A DNA stretch of 64,000 bases from Miscanthus floridulus (GCF_019320115.1 NC_089591.1:61451798-61515797), one strand, 5' to 3'; counted from the stretch's first letter, positions 22,503-34,899 are shown. Notes: generated from the sequence alone by a model not told the origin. Numbers and translations: made by a program.

Positions 22503-23650
22503 AAGTAGACAGTGGCTGGAATGTCCGGGTTCAGAACTGGGACCTGTGCTGGAAATGCTGTGAACCTGACATCATTGTTTCGCATTTTGGAAACTGAATC
22601 GGTTTGTGTGGTCATGGCTGTTAATTATCCATATGGTTTTTCCAATGCCTGTGAAGAGGAAGAGTGTTCAGTCTCCTCGCACTCGAGCAGTTTCTAGAGT
22701 TACGTGATGGTACCGTCCATTTGAAAAAGCCGCAGTGGTTCACCACCCGGGTTCATCGGATCAGCAGCAGCTCCTTCGCCAGCACCCCACATCGGTTCGG
22801 CTCCTTCGATCGTTCGATACGTCGGGCCTTGCCAGTGGAGTGGAAGGTGCCCATCGTGTAAGTTCAGATTGGCGATGGTCTGATAATTGCTTTTATGATT
22901 GGGTAAATAGGTAACAGGCACCAATCGAGTTCCTGAAGTCCAAAATTATTCCTTCTTGGCTTGGCTTGCAGTAATCGAGTTCCTGAAGCCCAAAATTGTT
23001 CCTTCTTGGCTTTTCTTGCAGTAATTCCCGGGTGATCATAATGGTGTCGTGATAGCTCAGTACTTTTCTTTTTGATGAAACGAGATACCTCTGCTTATAT
23101 TGAAATGAAAGCAATTAAATGTTCGCAAAGTAAGGCTGGGGTATCAGCTCACAAAAGAACACCACAAGAGGACACAACAACCTATTACAAGTCTAGGCAA
23201 AATCAGATTTCTTCAATATCCGAAACATCGCTCGTCAGGGTAACGAAATCATGCCACCACTTCACCAGCTGCTCCATCAGCTGATCCAGAATTCTTAGCT
23301 CGTTTGAGTTGAGAAGGGGGCGCCATTTCTGTTGAAAAAAGGTCATAGCATTGGAAATGCTAGCTCGGTACTCTCTACGTTATTTTTTACATGTCGTAAT
23401 AGTCTAATAGAACAAGAGGGAGAACGATCTGCAACTTCTCAGCTTCTCAACAGGAGCAAGGAACCAAAAACATATAATTTCACTGTCCTCTCATCGCGAA
23501 ACCTCGACAAGGCCATTATCAGGTCCAAAATCAATGGCAAATAATGCCCCCTCACGGGGTTCAATACACTACAAAGCTACATACACCTTGATGCCCTTCC
23601 TATCAACCTGCTCTGCTGTTGCTGTATGGATTTATCTACGGGAATGAAAA
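22503..23650. other. Space between the convergent HOP and cpEF-G genes
   Basis: It holds the 3'UTRs of both genes and no gene. A 50-bp tandem duplication lies at 22923-23022. From about 23060 to 23290 there is moderately complex sequence that may be a transposon tail, but no ends were recognised. Confidence 0.5.
22923..23022. repeat. 50-bp tandem duplication downstream of HOP
   Basis: Units 22923-22972 and 22973-23022 both start AATCGAGTTCCTGAAG and differ at four or five positions. Confidence 0.85.
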
Positions 23651-26600
23651 TTAAGCAGTAGCTTCCTCTGTTTTGGTGGAGAGCTGGTTCTGGATGTGCT
23701 GTGGGACGACGTCAAACTTGGCGAGCTGCATCGTGTAGGACGCTCGCCCCTTGGTCATCCCCCGGAGGGTGCTGACGTATTGGAACATCTCAGCAAGTGG
23801 CACAAAAGCATCAACCACCTGTGAATTGTGATGAATAACATTGTAAGCAAAATGTTTAAGGTCATGTTGCAAATAGCAGACTATGATAAACTAGTCTACA
23901 AAAGGGGAGATGTACTATTTCATACCTTGAGTCCACCAGGCTTATCCCCGAAGCTGTTAACCTGTCCTCTTCTAGAGTTCAAATCACCAATAACATCGCC
24001 CAGATGCTCTTCAGGAGTTATCACTTCAACTTTCATTATAGGCTCGAGAAGCCTTGGACCAGCTTTCCTCATTCCCTCACGGAAGGCTCCTCTGGCTGCA
24101 ATTTGGAATGCTAAGACACTTGAATCGACATCATGATATGAGCCATCAACCAGCACAGCCCGGAAGTCTACAACTGGGTAACCAGCGAGGACACCATTGG
24201 GTAAGCTTTCTTCCAATCCTTTCATCACTCCTGGTACATATTCTTTGGGCACTGCCCCTCCCTTGATTTCACTCTTGAACTCATACCCACTTCCAGCTTC
24301 CAAAGGTTCAAAACGCACAATAATGTCTGCAAACTGCCCAGATCCACCAGATTGCTTTTTGTGGACATATTGTGTTTCTGCAACTTTGGAAATACTTTCA
24401 CGGTAGTTGACTTGTGGAGCTCCAACGTTTGCTTCAACCTGCACAGATCGTTTGCATAAAAGAAGGTAATGTGGCAGGTACAAAACTGAGTTAACAACAG
24501 CTAACGACCAAATAATAAATTTCCATATAGAATAGAAAAGAAACGTACGATGCATGCACTGCATAAATGTAGCTAGTCATAATACTAACCTTGAACTCCC
24601 TCTTTAGTCTGTCTACAATGATATCAAGATGCAGTTCTCCCATTCCTTCAATAACAGTCTGGTTGGTTTCCTCGTCTCTAGAGAAGTGGAATGACGGGTC
24701 TTCCTGAGCAAGCTTGAATAACCCATTAGCCATTTTGTCAGCATCAGCTTTGGTCTTGGGTTCAATAGCAACCTTAATGACAGGATCAGGAAATTCCATA
24801 CGTTCAAGCACTACAGGCTTGTCTGGATCACAGAGTGTTTCACCAGTAATTGTGTCTTTCAGACCAGCAAGTGCCACTATGTCACCTGTCACAGCAACTG
24901 CTATATCTTCCTTACTGTTTGCGTGCATCTCAAGGAGTCTTCCAATTCTTTCTTTCTTATCTTTATTTGCATTGAGAACATATGAACCAGCTACCAGCTT
25001 CCCGGAGTATATGCGAACAAATGTTAGTGACCCCACAAATGGATCAGTCATGATCTTGAAAGCTAACCCAGAAAATGGTTCATCATCACTTGGTTGCCTT
25101 TCAAGTATTATTTCAGGGTCTTCTGGGTCAGTACCCTTCATTGAAGGTAGATCGAGTGGAGATGGCAAGTAATCGACAACAGCATCAAGCAATGATTGGA
25201 CACCCTTGTTTTTGAATGCTGAACCACATAAAACTGGGACAAAGCTGGCAGAAATTGTTCCCTTTCTGATTAATTTCTTAACAGTTTCCTCGTCTGGTTC
25301 AGTTCCTTCAAGATAATTCTCCATAACTTCATCATCCAATTCAATAATAGTTTCCAGCATCTGAACACGATAATCTTGAGCCATCTCTTGGAGATCATCA
25401 GGTATGTCTTTGTATTCAAATTTTGCACCCAGCTCCTCCCCGGTCCATACAATAGCTTTCATTCTGACTAGATCAACAACTCCTTGGAAATTGTCCTCTG
25501 AACCAATCGGCAACTGAATTACCAATGGTTTGGCACCCAAGTTTGCAACTATCATGTCCCTAGTTCTAAAGAAGTTAGCTCCAAGGCGATCCATTTTGTT
25601 CACGAAACATATTCTTGGAACCCCATATTTATCTGCCTGGTGCCACACAGTTTCAGATTGTGGTTCTACCCCAGCAACACTGTCAAAGAGACATATAGCG
25701 CCGTCCAACACCCTAAGAGCACGTTCAACCTCAAGAGTGAAGTCGACGTGACCAGGAGTATCAATAATGTTGATTCTGTGTTTGTTCCAGAAGGCAGTCG
25801 TGGCTGCAGATGTAATGGTTATTCCTCTCTCTTGTTCTTGTTCCATCCAGTCCATTGTAGCTGTTCCCTCATGAACCTCGCCAATCTTGTAGTTCCTTCC
25901 AGTGTAATACAGAATGCGCTCAGTAGTTGTTGTCTTTCCTGCATCTATATGGGCCATAATACCAATATTGCGGTAATCATGTAAAGGCACTTGGCGATCT
26001 GGATACAAAAAAAAAAAGCAAGTTAATATCTAACTCATTAAACCAACAAAATGATATATTATTTCCAACAAGAATGGTGGATTTAGCAATAAGAAAATGT
26101 AATTAAAAAAGCAAGTGACATGCAATTTCAGAGCTTCATTTGGTTTAGCATTGATATGACACATGCTGATATTTTAAGTTGCATACAACGAAATCTATAG
26201 TACCAAGTGGCATGAAAAGCACTGGACACTGACACCCTCTGCCCTCCGCATTTCATACTTGCTGAAAATTCGCATCAAGCAAACTCATGAAGAGGCACAC
26301 TCATTTACAAGGCCTTGGAGGCTTGGAACCTATTTTTCTTAAATATTTGCAGAACTTCCATTAGTGGGCCTCTTTAAAAAATATCCAAGAGACTCTCTTC
26401 ATGATTCTTTATCACAAAATTCAGAAAACAAACCAAAAAATCAGACTCCAAAGGACTCTCTACACCACTCTCCATCTTTTCCGCTCCCCAAAACCACCCT
26501 CCTCGCTCTCCGCTAATGGAGAGGCACATCACTCTCTAAATTCAATATATGGTAGTTCTCTTATGAATTTTTTCACACAAGGAAAATTATGATGAGCTAT

Positions 26601-27326
26601 TGGAGTCCGTCCATTGGAGACACGAGAGATATATAAAGAGAATATTCATGGGATGGCTCTTTAAATAGATATATAGATATTGAATTTGTGATAAGCAAAA
26701 TTTAATTAGAATAACATCTACAGAAACAAAGTCCAACAGCAAGTTATGAAGTTCATCATTGCTTTAACTTCGATTCTGAGCACCATAATTCCACCAATCT
26801 TTTTTAAGAAACAACTTAAAATATTTGTCTGGTAAAGCACAGACGATTAAAAAGCGGTATAGGCACTGCAGAGACAAGCACGTCAACAAGAAAACTGGTC
26901 CCTTTGGGTAAGCAGGATGAAGCACAATCACTAACGATCATCCTTAATTTCACTCTCGTATACTGCAACCCACTGCTGCTCTACGGAGGTACGCTCTTGG
27001 TCATTTCGACAAACACACGGAACACTCACGCGCTGGCGCACTACAGAAACGCCTGCACCCAATAAGAGAATGGAAACTTCACAAAAGGATTACAACGCTC
27101 GCTCACCGCTGCCGGCCATGGCGACGACCGAGAGGCGCGGCCTGCGCGGGCGCGGGCGGAGTCCGGCCACGGGGCCTGCCACCGCGGCGAAGCTCGGCGC
27201 GTGGAAGGGGCGGTGGCCGAGGAGGAGGCGCGAGGCGGACGAGGCGGAGACGACGGTGGTGGCGGCCGGCCGGCGCGCGGACCGCGCCGCGGCGGCGGCG
27301 GCTCGCAAGGGCGCCTCGGCGGCCAT
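23651..27326 (-). CDS. SCO1: Chloroplast translation elongation factor G, 769 aa
   Basis: GTPase that drives ribosome translocation in chloroplasts. Exons on the minus strand: 27326-27107, 25998-24590, 24438-23926, 23818-23651. The joins are in frame (exon 1 ends in phase 1, GAT across the junction), with GT-AG introns of 1108, 151 and 107 bp. Residues 1 to about 70 are Ala/Arg/Ser-rich with no acidic run, a chloroplast transit peptide ending near LSVVAM. The G domain has [10 protein letters not shown] (89-98), RGITI (131-135), DTPGHVD (153-159) and NKMD (207-210). Later domains include [50 protein letters not shown] and the C-terminal [22 protein letters not shown]. The wording matches chloroplast rather than mitochondrial EF-G (inference from family knowledge). 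The symbol is that of the Arabidopsis orthologue. Confidence 0.95.
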
Positions 27327-27600
27327 GGAGACTGCCTCTGTGGTTCTTCTTGGTGGCCTTTGCCGCGAGCTCTCTTGTTTCGCCCCTCGCCTGCTCGCCT
27401 ACGCCGCGAGACTGTTGCGAGCGGGGGGGGGGCTGTGGGTTTTATGCGCGCGGTGAGCGGCGGCCAACGATGCCGATGATGCCTCAGGATAATGTGAGCC
27501 GCGCGGCTGCGAGGAGGACGCCTCCCCGTCTTACGTTATGGATTGGCGCTTTTTTCAGTTTTTCGCTTGCCTAATCAGTGGATTTTCAATCTCTCTCTCT
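27327..27600 (-). promoter_or_regulatory. Upstream region of chloroplast EF-G
   Basis: This is the 5'UTR and proximal promoter on the minus strand. A weak TATA-like CATAAAA lies near 27438-27444, about 110 bp before the ATG, next to a run of ten G on the plus strand (27422-27431). A TAACGTAAG with an ACGT core lies near 27530, and CT/GA repeats at 27587-27600. No decisive element was identified. Confidence 0.4.
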
Positions 27601-27639
27601 TATTTTGTATTTTTTTAATCATAGGCATTTGACCCGTGT

Positions 27640-29149
27640 TAGTGTGAAAAGTGACCAACACGTAAATATTTGTAGTTTTACCATATGTTGTGATCGGATG
27701 TGGCGTAGCACTCAATGACACAGGGTTTATACTGGTTCAGGCAACGTGCCCTACGTCCACTTTGAGTCGGTCGATGACTTTATTCCTGAGCCCAGATGCT
27801 CAAAGTTTGTTGTAGGATTACAAACGAGTGGGAGTAAGATGGAGGGTATTAGAGGTCCGGTCGGACTCCGGACCAAAAGGCCGAGAGTGACGGGAGCCCC
27901 GACGTACGCTAAGTGTTGCTCCATTCGGCTTTAGAGTTCTATAGCCGAGCAGAGAGAATCAGAATGATCCGTATGTTGTTCGTTTGAATCGTCTATGTGA
28001 ATCGATCGTCCGAATTGTTCTCCTTTTGGAGAGAGCGCATCCCTTTTTATAGATAAAGGGGTCGGCTTTACAAGAGATAGTGTGAGAGAAAGAGTGTGTG
28101 TGCGCTACCTAGTCTTGTTGTCCCACGCCGTCGGGTACAAGACGGTTTGTCAGGCGTCCATAATACTGTTGATGTCTAGGATGCATGTGGTAGGCTCTAT
28201 CGTGATCTTTTGGTATGGCCAATGTCGACGTCCTACCATACTGTAGGATAAATATCGACGTCCATAATACTGTTGGTGTTCTGCACATGTGTGGAAGGTG
28301 ATAAAGTACCCTTCTGACATGACCTGACAGTACTAGTTCTGCAGATGTGCAGAGTACGGTCATTGATATTACGGTTGACTGGAGCGCCCTGCCTCACTTG
28401 CTCTGTCCGTTTCCTGGGTCTTCACCGAGCGGGCGTCCCCAGGTCGGCCATTCCCCAAGTCGGCTCTGGCCTCTCGGTCGGAGAAGAGCTAGAAGCAGAG
28501 ATTTGATGTACTCCCGGTTGAAGAGACGAGTCTGAGTCAGAGGCGAGCGTCGTCCCTTCTCGTCCAGGCCTTCCGATCGGAGAGGCGGGTCGGAGTTGGA
28601 GGCAAGTGCCAGTCCTCTTTGGCCAGGCCTTCCGGTCAGAGAGACGGGCCAGAGTCGGAAGCGAGCGTGGTTCCTCCTTGGCTAAGCCTTCCAGTTGGAG
28701 AGACGGGCCAGAGTCAGAAGCGAGCGTGGTTCCTCCTTGACCAACCCTTCCAGTCGGAGAGGCGGGCGAGAGTTGGAGGCAAGCGCCGGCCCTCCTTGGC
28801 TAGGCCTTCTAGTCGAAGAGGCGAACCGAAGTCGAAAGAGAGCGCGGTTTCCCCTTGGCCAGGCCTTCCGGTCGAGAGGCAAGCTGGGGTCGAAAGCGAT
28901 CGCTGTTCTTCTAGCCTGTCGTTAGGTATTTGGGCTGACCCAGGAGTTACGCATCGTCCGCTACGTCGTTTGCTGGGTCGAGCTTTTGCTGAGAAGCAGG
29001 TCCATGAGGGACCCTGGGTTTATGAACCCGACAACCTTGGCTTTATTCAAAGCTTATTAAAAGCCCATGATCCAGTGCTAGGGATACCAACTTACAATGA
29101 AGTTCGGACAACTGTTAAAAGGATTACAAGTTCATCTGGCCAAAGACCC
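27640..29149. mobile_element. Unclassified transposon remnant (CACTA-like), with tandem array
   Basis: It starts around a phrase with GGTTTATACTGGTTCAGGCA and CCCTACGTCCAC (27724-27760), runs through non-coding sequence, and ends in a tandem array (28568-28919) and a stretch ending before the gypsy LTR. A similar phrase (CCTGGTTCAGGCTATC, CCCTACGTC) occurs at 54020-54060, so this is a repeated family. Subterminal arrays are common in CACTA elements, but no CACTA terminus was found, so the class is uncertain. Confidence 0.4.
28568..28919. repeat. 59-bp tandem array, six units
   Basis: Units begin at 28568, 28627, 28686, 28745, 28804 and 28863, each starting with a variant of GCCTTCCGGTCGGAGAGGCG. 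The period is exactly 59 except for the last, slightly shorter unit. Because 59 is not a multiple of three, the long open frame across it (28619-29230) cannot be a conserved repeat protein. Confidence 0.85.
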
Positions 29150-29613
29150 TGTCGGGGACCTAATACTGGGGTACCCAATGAGTTAGAGCTAATAACCATC
29201 AAGGTTGGCCACGCCTCACCCGGCCCTTGAGGGCTACACTACTTGCCTACACTATTTGCCTATATGTTGATGCTTCCAAACAGACAAGAAAGCAACTACA
29301 CTACTTGCCTATACGACCAAAGGTTGGCCACGCCTCGCCCGACCTCTGAGGGTTGGCTCTGCCTCGCCCGGCCTTCGAGGGCTGGGCTCTGCCTCGCCCG
29401 ACGCCTAGGGGTAGACTCCACCTCGCCCAATGACCAGGGACTGGCTCTGCCTCGCCCGGCGATTGGGGGCTGGCTTTGTCTCGCCCGACGACCAGGGACT
29501 GGCTCTGCCTCGCCCGATGACTGAGGGTTGGCTCTGCCTCGCCTGACATCCCGGGATAGACACCGCCTCGCCCGATGGCTGAGGGCTGGCTCCGCCTCGC
29601 CTGATGTCTGGGG
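29150..29613 (+). repeat. Left LTR of the gypsy element, truncated
   Basis: It matches the start of the right LTR (TGTCGGGGACC, GGGGTACCCAATGAG, GAGCTAATAACCATCAA) and includes ten units of the 29-bp array. It then passes straight into gag-like sequence. The remaining roughly 880 bp seen in the right LTR (promoter, R, U5) and the primer-binding site are missing. Confidence 0.8.
29324..29613. repeat. 29-bp minisatellite in left LTR, 10 units
   Basis: Units follow the pattern GGCTCTGCCTCGCCCGACGA with a variable nine-base tail such as CTGAGGGCT; one unit is 30 bp. Ten consecutive units were counted, against eighteen in the right LTR. Confidence 0.88.
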
Positions 29614-30968
29614 ATCGTTAGGCCCACTGCGAGATTCACACGCTGCTCGAGCGAGTGGCGACGCAACAAGCAGAGAGCTTGTTGTCTCAGCGACTCGAGC
29701 TCGACACCAGCCAACGTACGCCCTCAACGCGCCCCACCAGGGATGCATCAGTCCACCAGGCACCACAAGGTGATAGGCAACACGCCGTGGTCTTGGTGCA
29801 TCAACGTCTTGGCCACAACCGCGATGCACGAAGCACTCTCGACGCCCGCAGACGTACCTACGGTGACCCAAGAGAAGGAGCCCACCATGACTATCATTCT
29901 CATCGTGGTGTACGCCATGACAGCGGTGAGGACTAGAGCCCGAGCCCTAGCCTACCAAGCCCTCAGGCCTTCGGCCGGCACATCCTCAATGCTACTTTCC
30001 CGCCAAGGTACCGACCACCTACCAATATCCCAAAGTACTATGGAGAGACAAACCCTGGACTTTGGCTCAAAGACTATCGGCTTGCCTACCAAGCCGGTGG
30101 TGCGGATAATGATGACTTCATTATCCTCAACCTTCCACTGTTCTTAGCCAATCTGGTATGAGCGTGGTTGGAACACCTGCCGTCCAACACGATCTAGAGT
30201 TGGGCGGATCTGAAGGAGATCTTTGTGGGGAACTTCCAGGGCACATACAAGCACCCTGGGAACCCATGGGACCTTAAGAACTACCATCAGAAGGCTAGTG
30301 AGACCCTCCATGAGTACATCTGGTGCTTCTTCCGGTAGTGCAACGAGCTCCCTAACGTTGCCGATACCGATGTTATAGGGGCCTTCTTGTCTAGGACTAC
30401 CTACGAGTCTTTGGTTCATAAGCTAGGACGTAAGGACCCACAAACCACCAAGGAACTCCTAGACATTGCCACCAGCCACGCCTTAGGAGAAGAGATGGTC
30501 GGAGCAATCTTCGATCATCTCGAGGGCAAGGCAAGGCGGGACGAGGGCGCTGATGAAGGCACCTCCAATTGTTCCACCAAAAGGAAGAACAAGAAGCAAC
30601 GACACGAGGACTTGCTCGTGGTCACTGCTGACCGCAAAGGTGGTTGGAAGCCCATGGAGGGCACTCCGAACCACTTCGAAAAATTACTCGAGGGGCCATG
30701 CCCGAACCACGCCTTCCCGGTTAAGCATCTGCTCAAGGACCGCAACCTCATGCGGCAGTTCTTGTTCGAAGGCTCTAACAAAGGGGAGCATGGAAAGGAC
30801 CCTACCCCCACCATGGATGACGCCAAGGAGAAGGACGATGGCTTTCCGATGCTGGATGGCTCCCTTATGATCTTCGGAGGATCAGCGGCCTATGACTTCA
30901 AACATCGTCAGAAGGTCACGCGTCGCAAGGTCTACATGGTCGAACCAGCGACACCTCCCTTGCTCTAG
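29614..30968 (+). pseudogene. gypsy gag remnant
   Basis: In changing frames the sequence gives an Arg/His/Asp-rich N-terminal part (29655-29936). It is followed by the retrotransposon gag core: NATFPPRYRPPTNIPKYYGE, LWLKDYRLAYQAGGA, LEHLPSNT, FVGNFQGTYKHPGN, LHEYIWCFF, and then the open frame 30387-30968 (YESLVHKLGRKDPQTTKELLD, CPNHAFPVKHLLKDRNLMRQF). Several stops (for example near 30147 and 30337) break it. Confidence 0.8.
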
Positions 30969-30989
30969 TGGTCAGAGTCTGCCATAACC

Positions 30990-31420
30990 TTCAATCATAC
31001 CGACCATCCGGATAGTGTCCCGCACCTAGGGAGATATCCGCTTGTGGTTGACCCGATCGTTGGCCCAAAGTGGCTCACCAAAGTACTGATGGATGGAGGC
31101 AGCGACCTCAACATCATGTACGCCAAGATGCTCGATGAGATGGGCATTGATCGGATGGGCCTCCACCCAACCCGAGCACCTTTCCACAACATCGTGCCCG
31201 AGAAGCAGGCCATGCCACTCGGGCAAATTGATCTGCCCATTACCTTTAGGGATCAGTTCAATTATAGGACTGAAACCCTCACCTTTGAAGTGGTTGGGTT
31301 CCTTGAAACTTTCCACGCCATCTAGGGACGTCCATGCTACGTGAAGTTCATGGCCGTCCCCAACTATACATACCTCAAGCTAAAGATGATGGGTCCCCAT
31401 GGGGTCACCACCGTTGGCAC
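30990..31420 (+). pseudogene. gypsy aspartic protease remnant
   Basis: The frame around 31044-31325 reads YPLVVDPIVGPKWLTKVLMDGGSDLNIMYA. DGGSD is the variant catalytic motif of grass gypsy proteases in place of DTGA. It continues with PFHNIVPEKQAMPLGQIDLPITF and ends at a stop near 31324 followed by RPCYVKFMAVPNYTYLKLKM. Confidence 0.8.
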
Positions 31421-31599
31421 CTCCTTCCTAGCGCGCCTATGAGTGCGAGGTCGAGTGCTACAGTCACGACTGCAGCAATCATCGCCTCCTGGGGAGCTCG
31501 CCACCCTCAAGGAGGAGATCATCGAAGAAGCGCCTGGAGCCAAGAAGTCGACTGAGGTCATTTGAGTCGACAAAGGGCTCTAAAGAAGTCCTTGTAGAC

Positions 31600-32530
31600 C
31601 CCAAAAGCACCGAGGGCAAAATGTTACGCATTGGTACCACACTTTCCTCCGAATAGGAAAGCACGCTCATCGACTTCCTCCATGACAACAAAGACATCTT
31701 TGCGTGGAAACCCTCAGATATGCTAGGCATTCTAAGGGAGGTCGCCCAGCATACCTTGAAGATCCACCTAGGCTCCAAGCTAGTGAAGCAACGCCTACTG
31801 TTGCTTCGACAAGAAGAAACGTAGGGCCATCGATGAAGAGATAGCAAAACTATCAGCTGCCGGATTCATTAAGGAAGTATACCAGCCAGAGTGGTTAGCC
31901 AATCTTGTTCTTTTATGAAAGAAGAGTGGGAAAAGGAGGATGTGTGTAGACTATATAGGTCTCAACAAGGCGTGCCTAAAGGATCTGTTTCCTTTGCCAC
32001 GCATAGACCAAATAGTCGACTCTACCTCGGGGTGTGAAACCCTCTGCTTCCTTGATGCGTACTCTAGGTACCATCAAATCATGATGAAAGAGTTCCGACC
32101 AGCTCACGACATCTTTCATCACCCCCTTCGGATCGTTCTGCTATGTTTCAATGTTGTTCGGTCTGAAGAACGCTGGGGCTACTTACCCGCGCTGGATGCT
32201 CAAATGCTTCGAGGACCTCATCGGGTGGACCATTGAGGCCTACATTGATGACATCGTAGTTAAGTCCAAATAGGCTAACCACCTCGTTGTCGATCTTGAG
32301 TAGACCTTTGCAAAACTCCAAGCGAATGGCATCAAACTTAATCCCGAGAAGTGTGTTTTCAGGGGTCCCGAGGGACTAGCTACTCGGCTTCATCGTCTCT
32401 AAGCGTGTCATCGAAGCCAACCCAGAGAAAATCTTAGCAATCACAAGGATATGCTCGATTCAGAACATAAAGGGGGTTCAACGAGTTATAGGGTGCCTTG
32501 CCACACTCAGCCAATTCATCTCGCGCCTCG
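31600..32530 (+). pseudogene. gypsy reverse transcriptase remnant
   Basis: Pieces in several frames show the RT order: MCVDYIGLNKACLKDLFPLPRIDQIVDST and CFLDAYSRYHQI (31940-32090), then AYIDDIVVKSK with the catalytic YxDD (about 32237-32270), then AKLQANGIKLNPEKCVF. Frameshifts and stops separate the blocks. Confidence 0.85.
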
Positions 32531-32975
32531 ACGAATGAGGTATCTCCCTTTATCGCCTCCTAAAGAAAGCCAACCACTTCGAGTGGACATCTAAGGCCTA
32601 GGAGGCACTTGACATTGTCAAACTGCTTCTGACAAGGGCCCCGATCTTGGTTCCTCCAAGCGATGAAGAATCCCTCCTGCTATACATAGCGGCCACCACG
32701 CAAGTGGTTAGCACCGCCTAGGTAGTGGAGCGGGTGGAAGAAGGGCAAGCCCTCAAAGTGCAACGCCCTGTGTACTTCATCAGCGGGTACTATCTGACTC
32801 TAAAACCCGCTACTCCCAAACCCAGAAGCTCCTGTATGCCATCCTCATCGCCAAGAGGAAGCTACTGCCACTACTTTGAGTCACACCCTGGTGACAGTCG
32901 TGACATTGTTCCCCCTCGGCAAGGTCATCCAAAGCTAGGACGCCATAGGAAGAACCACTAAAGTGGACGCTCAAG

Positions 32976-33500
32976 TTGATGGATCAGAGCATTACGTATG
33001 CCTCTCGAACGGCGATCAAGTCTCAGGTGTTGGCTGACTTCATCACGGAATGGACCGAGGTCCAAACACCACCGACGGTCATCGATCAAGAGTACTGGAC
33101 GATATACTTCGATGGATTGACTGATGAAGAAGGGCACCAACACGGGACTTGGTCTTCATATCGCCCCTCAGGGGTATGCATGAGGTACATGGTTTGTCTC
33201 CATTTCCCCTCATCCAATAATGTGGCTGAGTATGAAGCACTCATCAACGGCCTACGCATCGCCATCGAGTTAGGCATTCGATGCCTCAACATCCAGGGCG
33301 ACTCACTAGCTGGTTGTCAACTAAGTCATGAAGGAGTCGAGCTGTCACGAACGCTAAGATGGCTACATACTGTCAAGAAGTCCAACGGTTAGAGGACAAA
33401 TTCGATAGCCTCAAACTCAATCACATACCAAGGCGCCTTAATGAGGCGGCCGACGCACTTGCGAAGGCGGCATCCAGCCGAGAGCCGGTGCCAACAGGTA
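32976..33500 (+). pseudogene. gypsy RNase H remnant
   Basis: The frame 32976-33392 contains YWTIYFDGLTDEEG, FPSSNNVAEYEALINGLRIA and IQGDSLAGCQL, the second-type RNase H associated with Tat elements. The adjoining frame continues ATYCQEVQRLEDKFDSLKL, NHIPRRLNEAADALAK. The acidic residues of YFDG, EYEAL and GDS are still visible. Confidence 0.8.
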
Positions 33501-33619
33501 TCATCGCCAGCGACCAACATAAGCCCTCAGTGTGCTACGAAGGGTTAGAGCAGGCCAACGACTGGTTCGTCTGATCCAGCCTCGAGGGCTAACCAACCGA
33601 CGACTCCGTCCGACCCCGA

Positions 33620-34890
33620 GGTCATGGAGCTTGAAGAGGATCTAGCGACAAAGCCTAACCCTCTGGTCAACTGGAGAACACTCTACCTCAACTACCTCCT
33701 CCGTAACATGCTGCCGATGGACAAGATGGAAGCTCGATGTCTTGCACGTTGCGCCAAGTCCTTCGTTCTTGTAGAGGGCATACTCTACAAACGAAGCCAC
33801 ACTGGGATCCTATAGTTCTGCATCCCCGTCGAACAGGGGAAGCATTTGCTGAGCGATATCCACGGTGGGGTTTGTGGTCACCACGCCACTCCTAGAACCT
33901 TGGTTGGAAACACATTCCAACAGGGCTTCTAGTGGCCCGCTGCAGTAGCCAACGCTGAGCAGATCGTGCGCACCTGCAAAGGGTGCCAATACTATGCTCG
34001 GCAAACTCACCTCCTAGCCCAGGCACTCTAAATGATCCCCATCATGTGTCCCTTCATGGTCTAGGGGCTCGATCTGGTTGGGCCTCTCAAGAAGGCGATT
34101 GGAGGATACACCCACTTACTTGTCACCATAGACAAGTTCACAAAATGGATCGAAGCTTAGCCGATCTCCGTGAACAAATCCAAGCAAGCCATGCTGTTCT
34201 TCCTCGACATCAGTCCATTGCTTTAGGAGTACCAAACTCCATCATTACAGACAATGGCACATAGTTCACCAACAAAAAGTTCCTTCGATTCTGTAATGAA
34301 AACCACATCCGAGTCGATTGGGCCATCGCCACGCACCCCCGAACGAACTGGGTAGGTCGAGCGTGCAAACAGCATGCTCCAGCAGGGCCTCAAGCCTAGG
34401 ATCTTCAACCGGTTGAACAAATTTGGCACACGCTGGGTCACCAAGCTCCCCGTGGTGCTTTGGAGCCTAAGGACAACTCCCAGCCGAGCCACCCGCTACA
34501 CGCCTTTCTTCATGGTCTATGGTTCCAAGGCCGTCCTCCCAGCAGACCTCGACTATGGAGCGCTAAGGATCAGAGCGTACGACGAACAGGGAGCCAAGGC
34601 ATCCCACCAAGACACCATGGACCAGCTAGATGAAGCTCATGATGTCGTTGTCCTCCACTCGACCAAGTACCAGTAGACGCTGTGACGGTACCATAGCCAA
34701 TGGTGCGGGACCGAGCCTTCAATGTCAGGGACCTAGTTCTCTCCCTTGTGTAGAGCAACAAGGACCGCCACAAGCTATCCCCGCCATGGGAGGGGCTGTA
34801 TGTCATCACGAAAGTATTCTAGCCAGGCGCCTACAAGTTGAAAACCGTCAACAACGAGGTCTTCACCAACGCCTAGAACATTGAGCAGCT
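33620..34890 (+). pseudogene. gypsy integrase remnant
   Basis: An HHCC zinc-binding module is visible (DIHGGVCGHHATPRTL, then IVRTCKGCQYYAR; about 33855-34000). The core follows: GLDLVGPLKKAIGGYTHLLVTIDKFTKWIEA (about 34065-34155), TDNGT-like ending near 34264, and a C-terminal part with RTTPSRATRYTPFFMVYGSKAVLPADLDYGA (34470-34570). At least five stops interrupt it. Confidence 0.82.
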
Positions 34891-34899
34891 ACATCATTT

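Noticed and set aside
27422..27431. Run of ten G near the EF-G promoter as a quadruplex signal
   Set aside because: A single homopolymer run without neighbouring G tracts; likely simple-sequence variation.
27201..27479. 92-aa plus-strand frame opposite chloroplast EF-G exon 1
   Set aside because: Antisense shadow of the GC-rich transit-peptide exon.
29145..29149. GACCC as the gypsy target duplication
   Set aside because: The bases after the right LTR (ACCTC) do not match; either the end is misplaced or the flank has changed.
28619..29230. 203-aa plus-strand frame over the 59-bp array
   Set aside because: The repeat period is not a multiple of three, so the encoded repeats change frame each unit; the frame also runs into the gypsy LTR.
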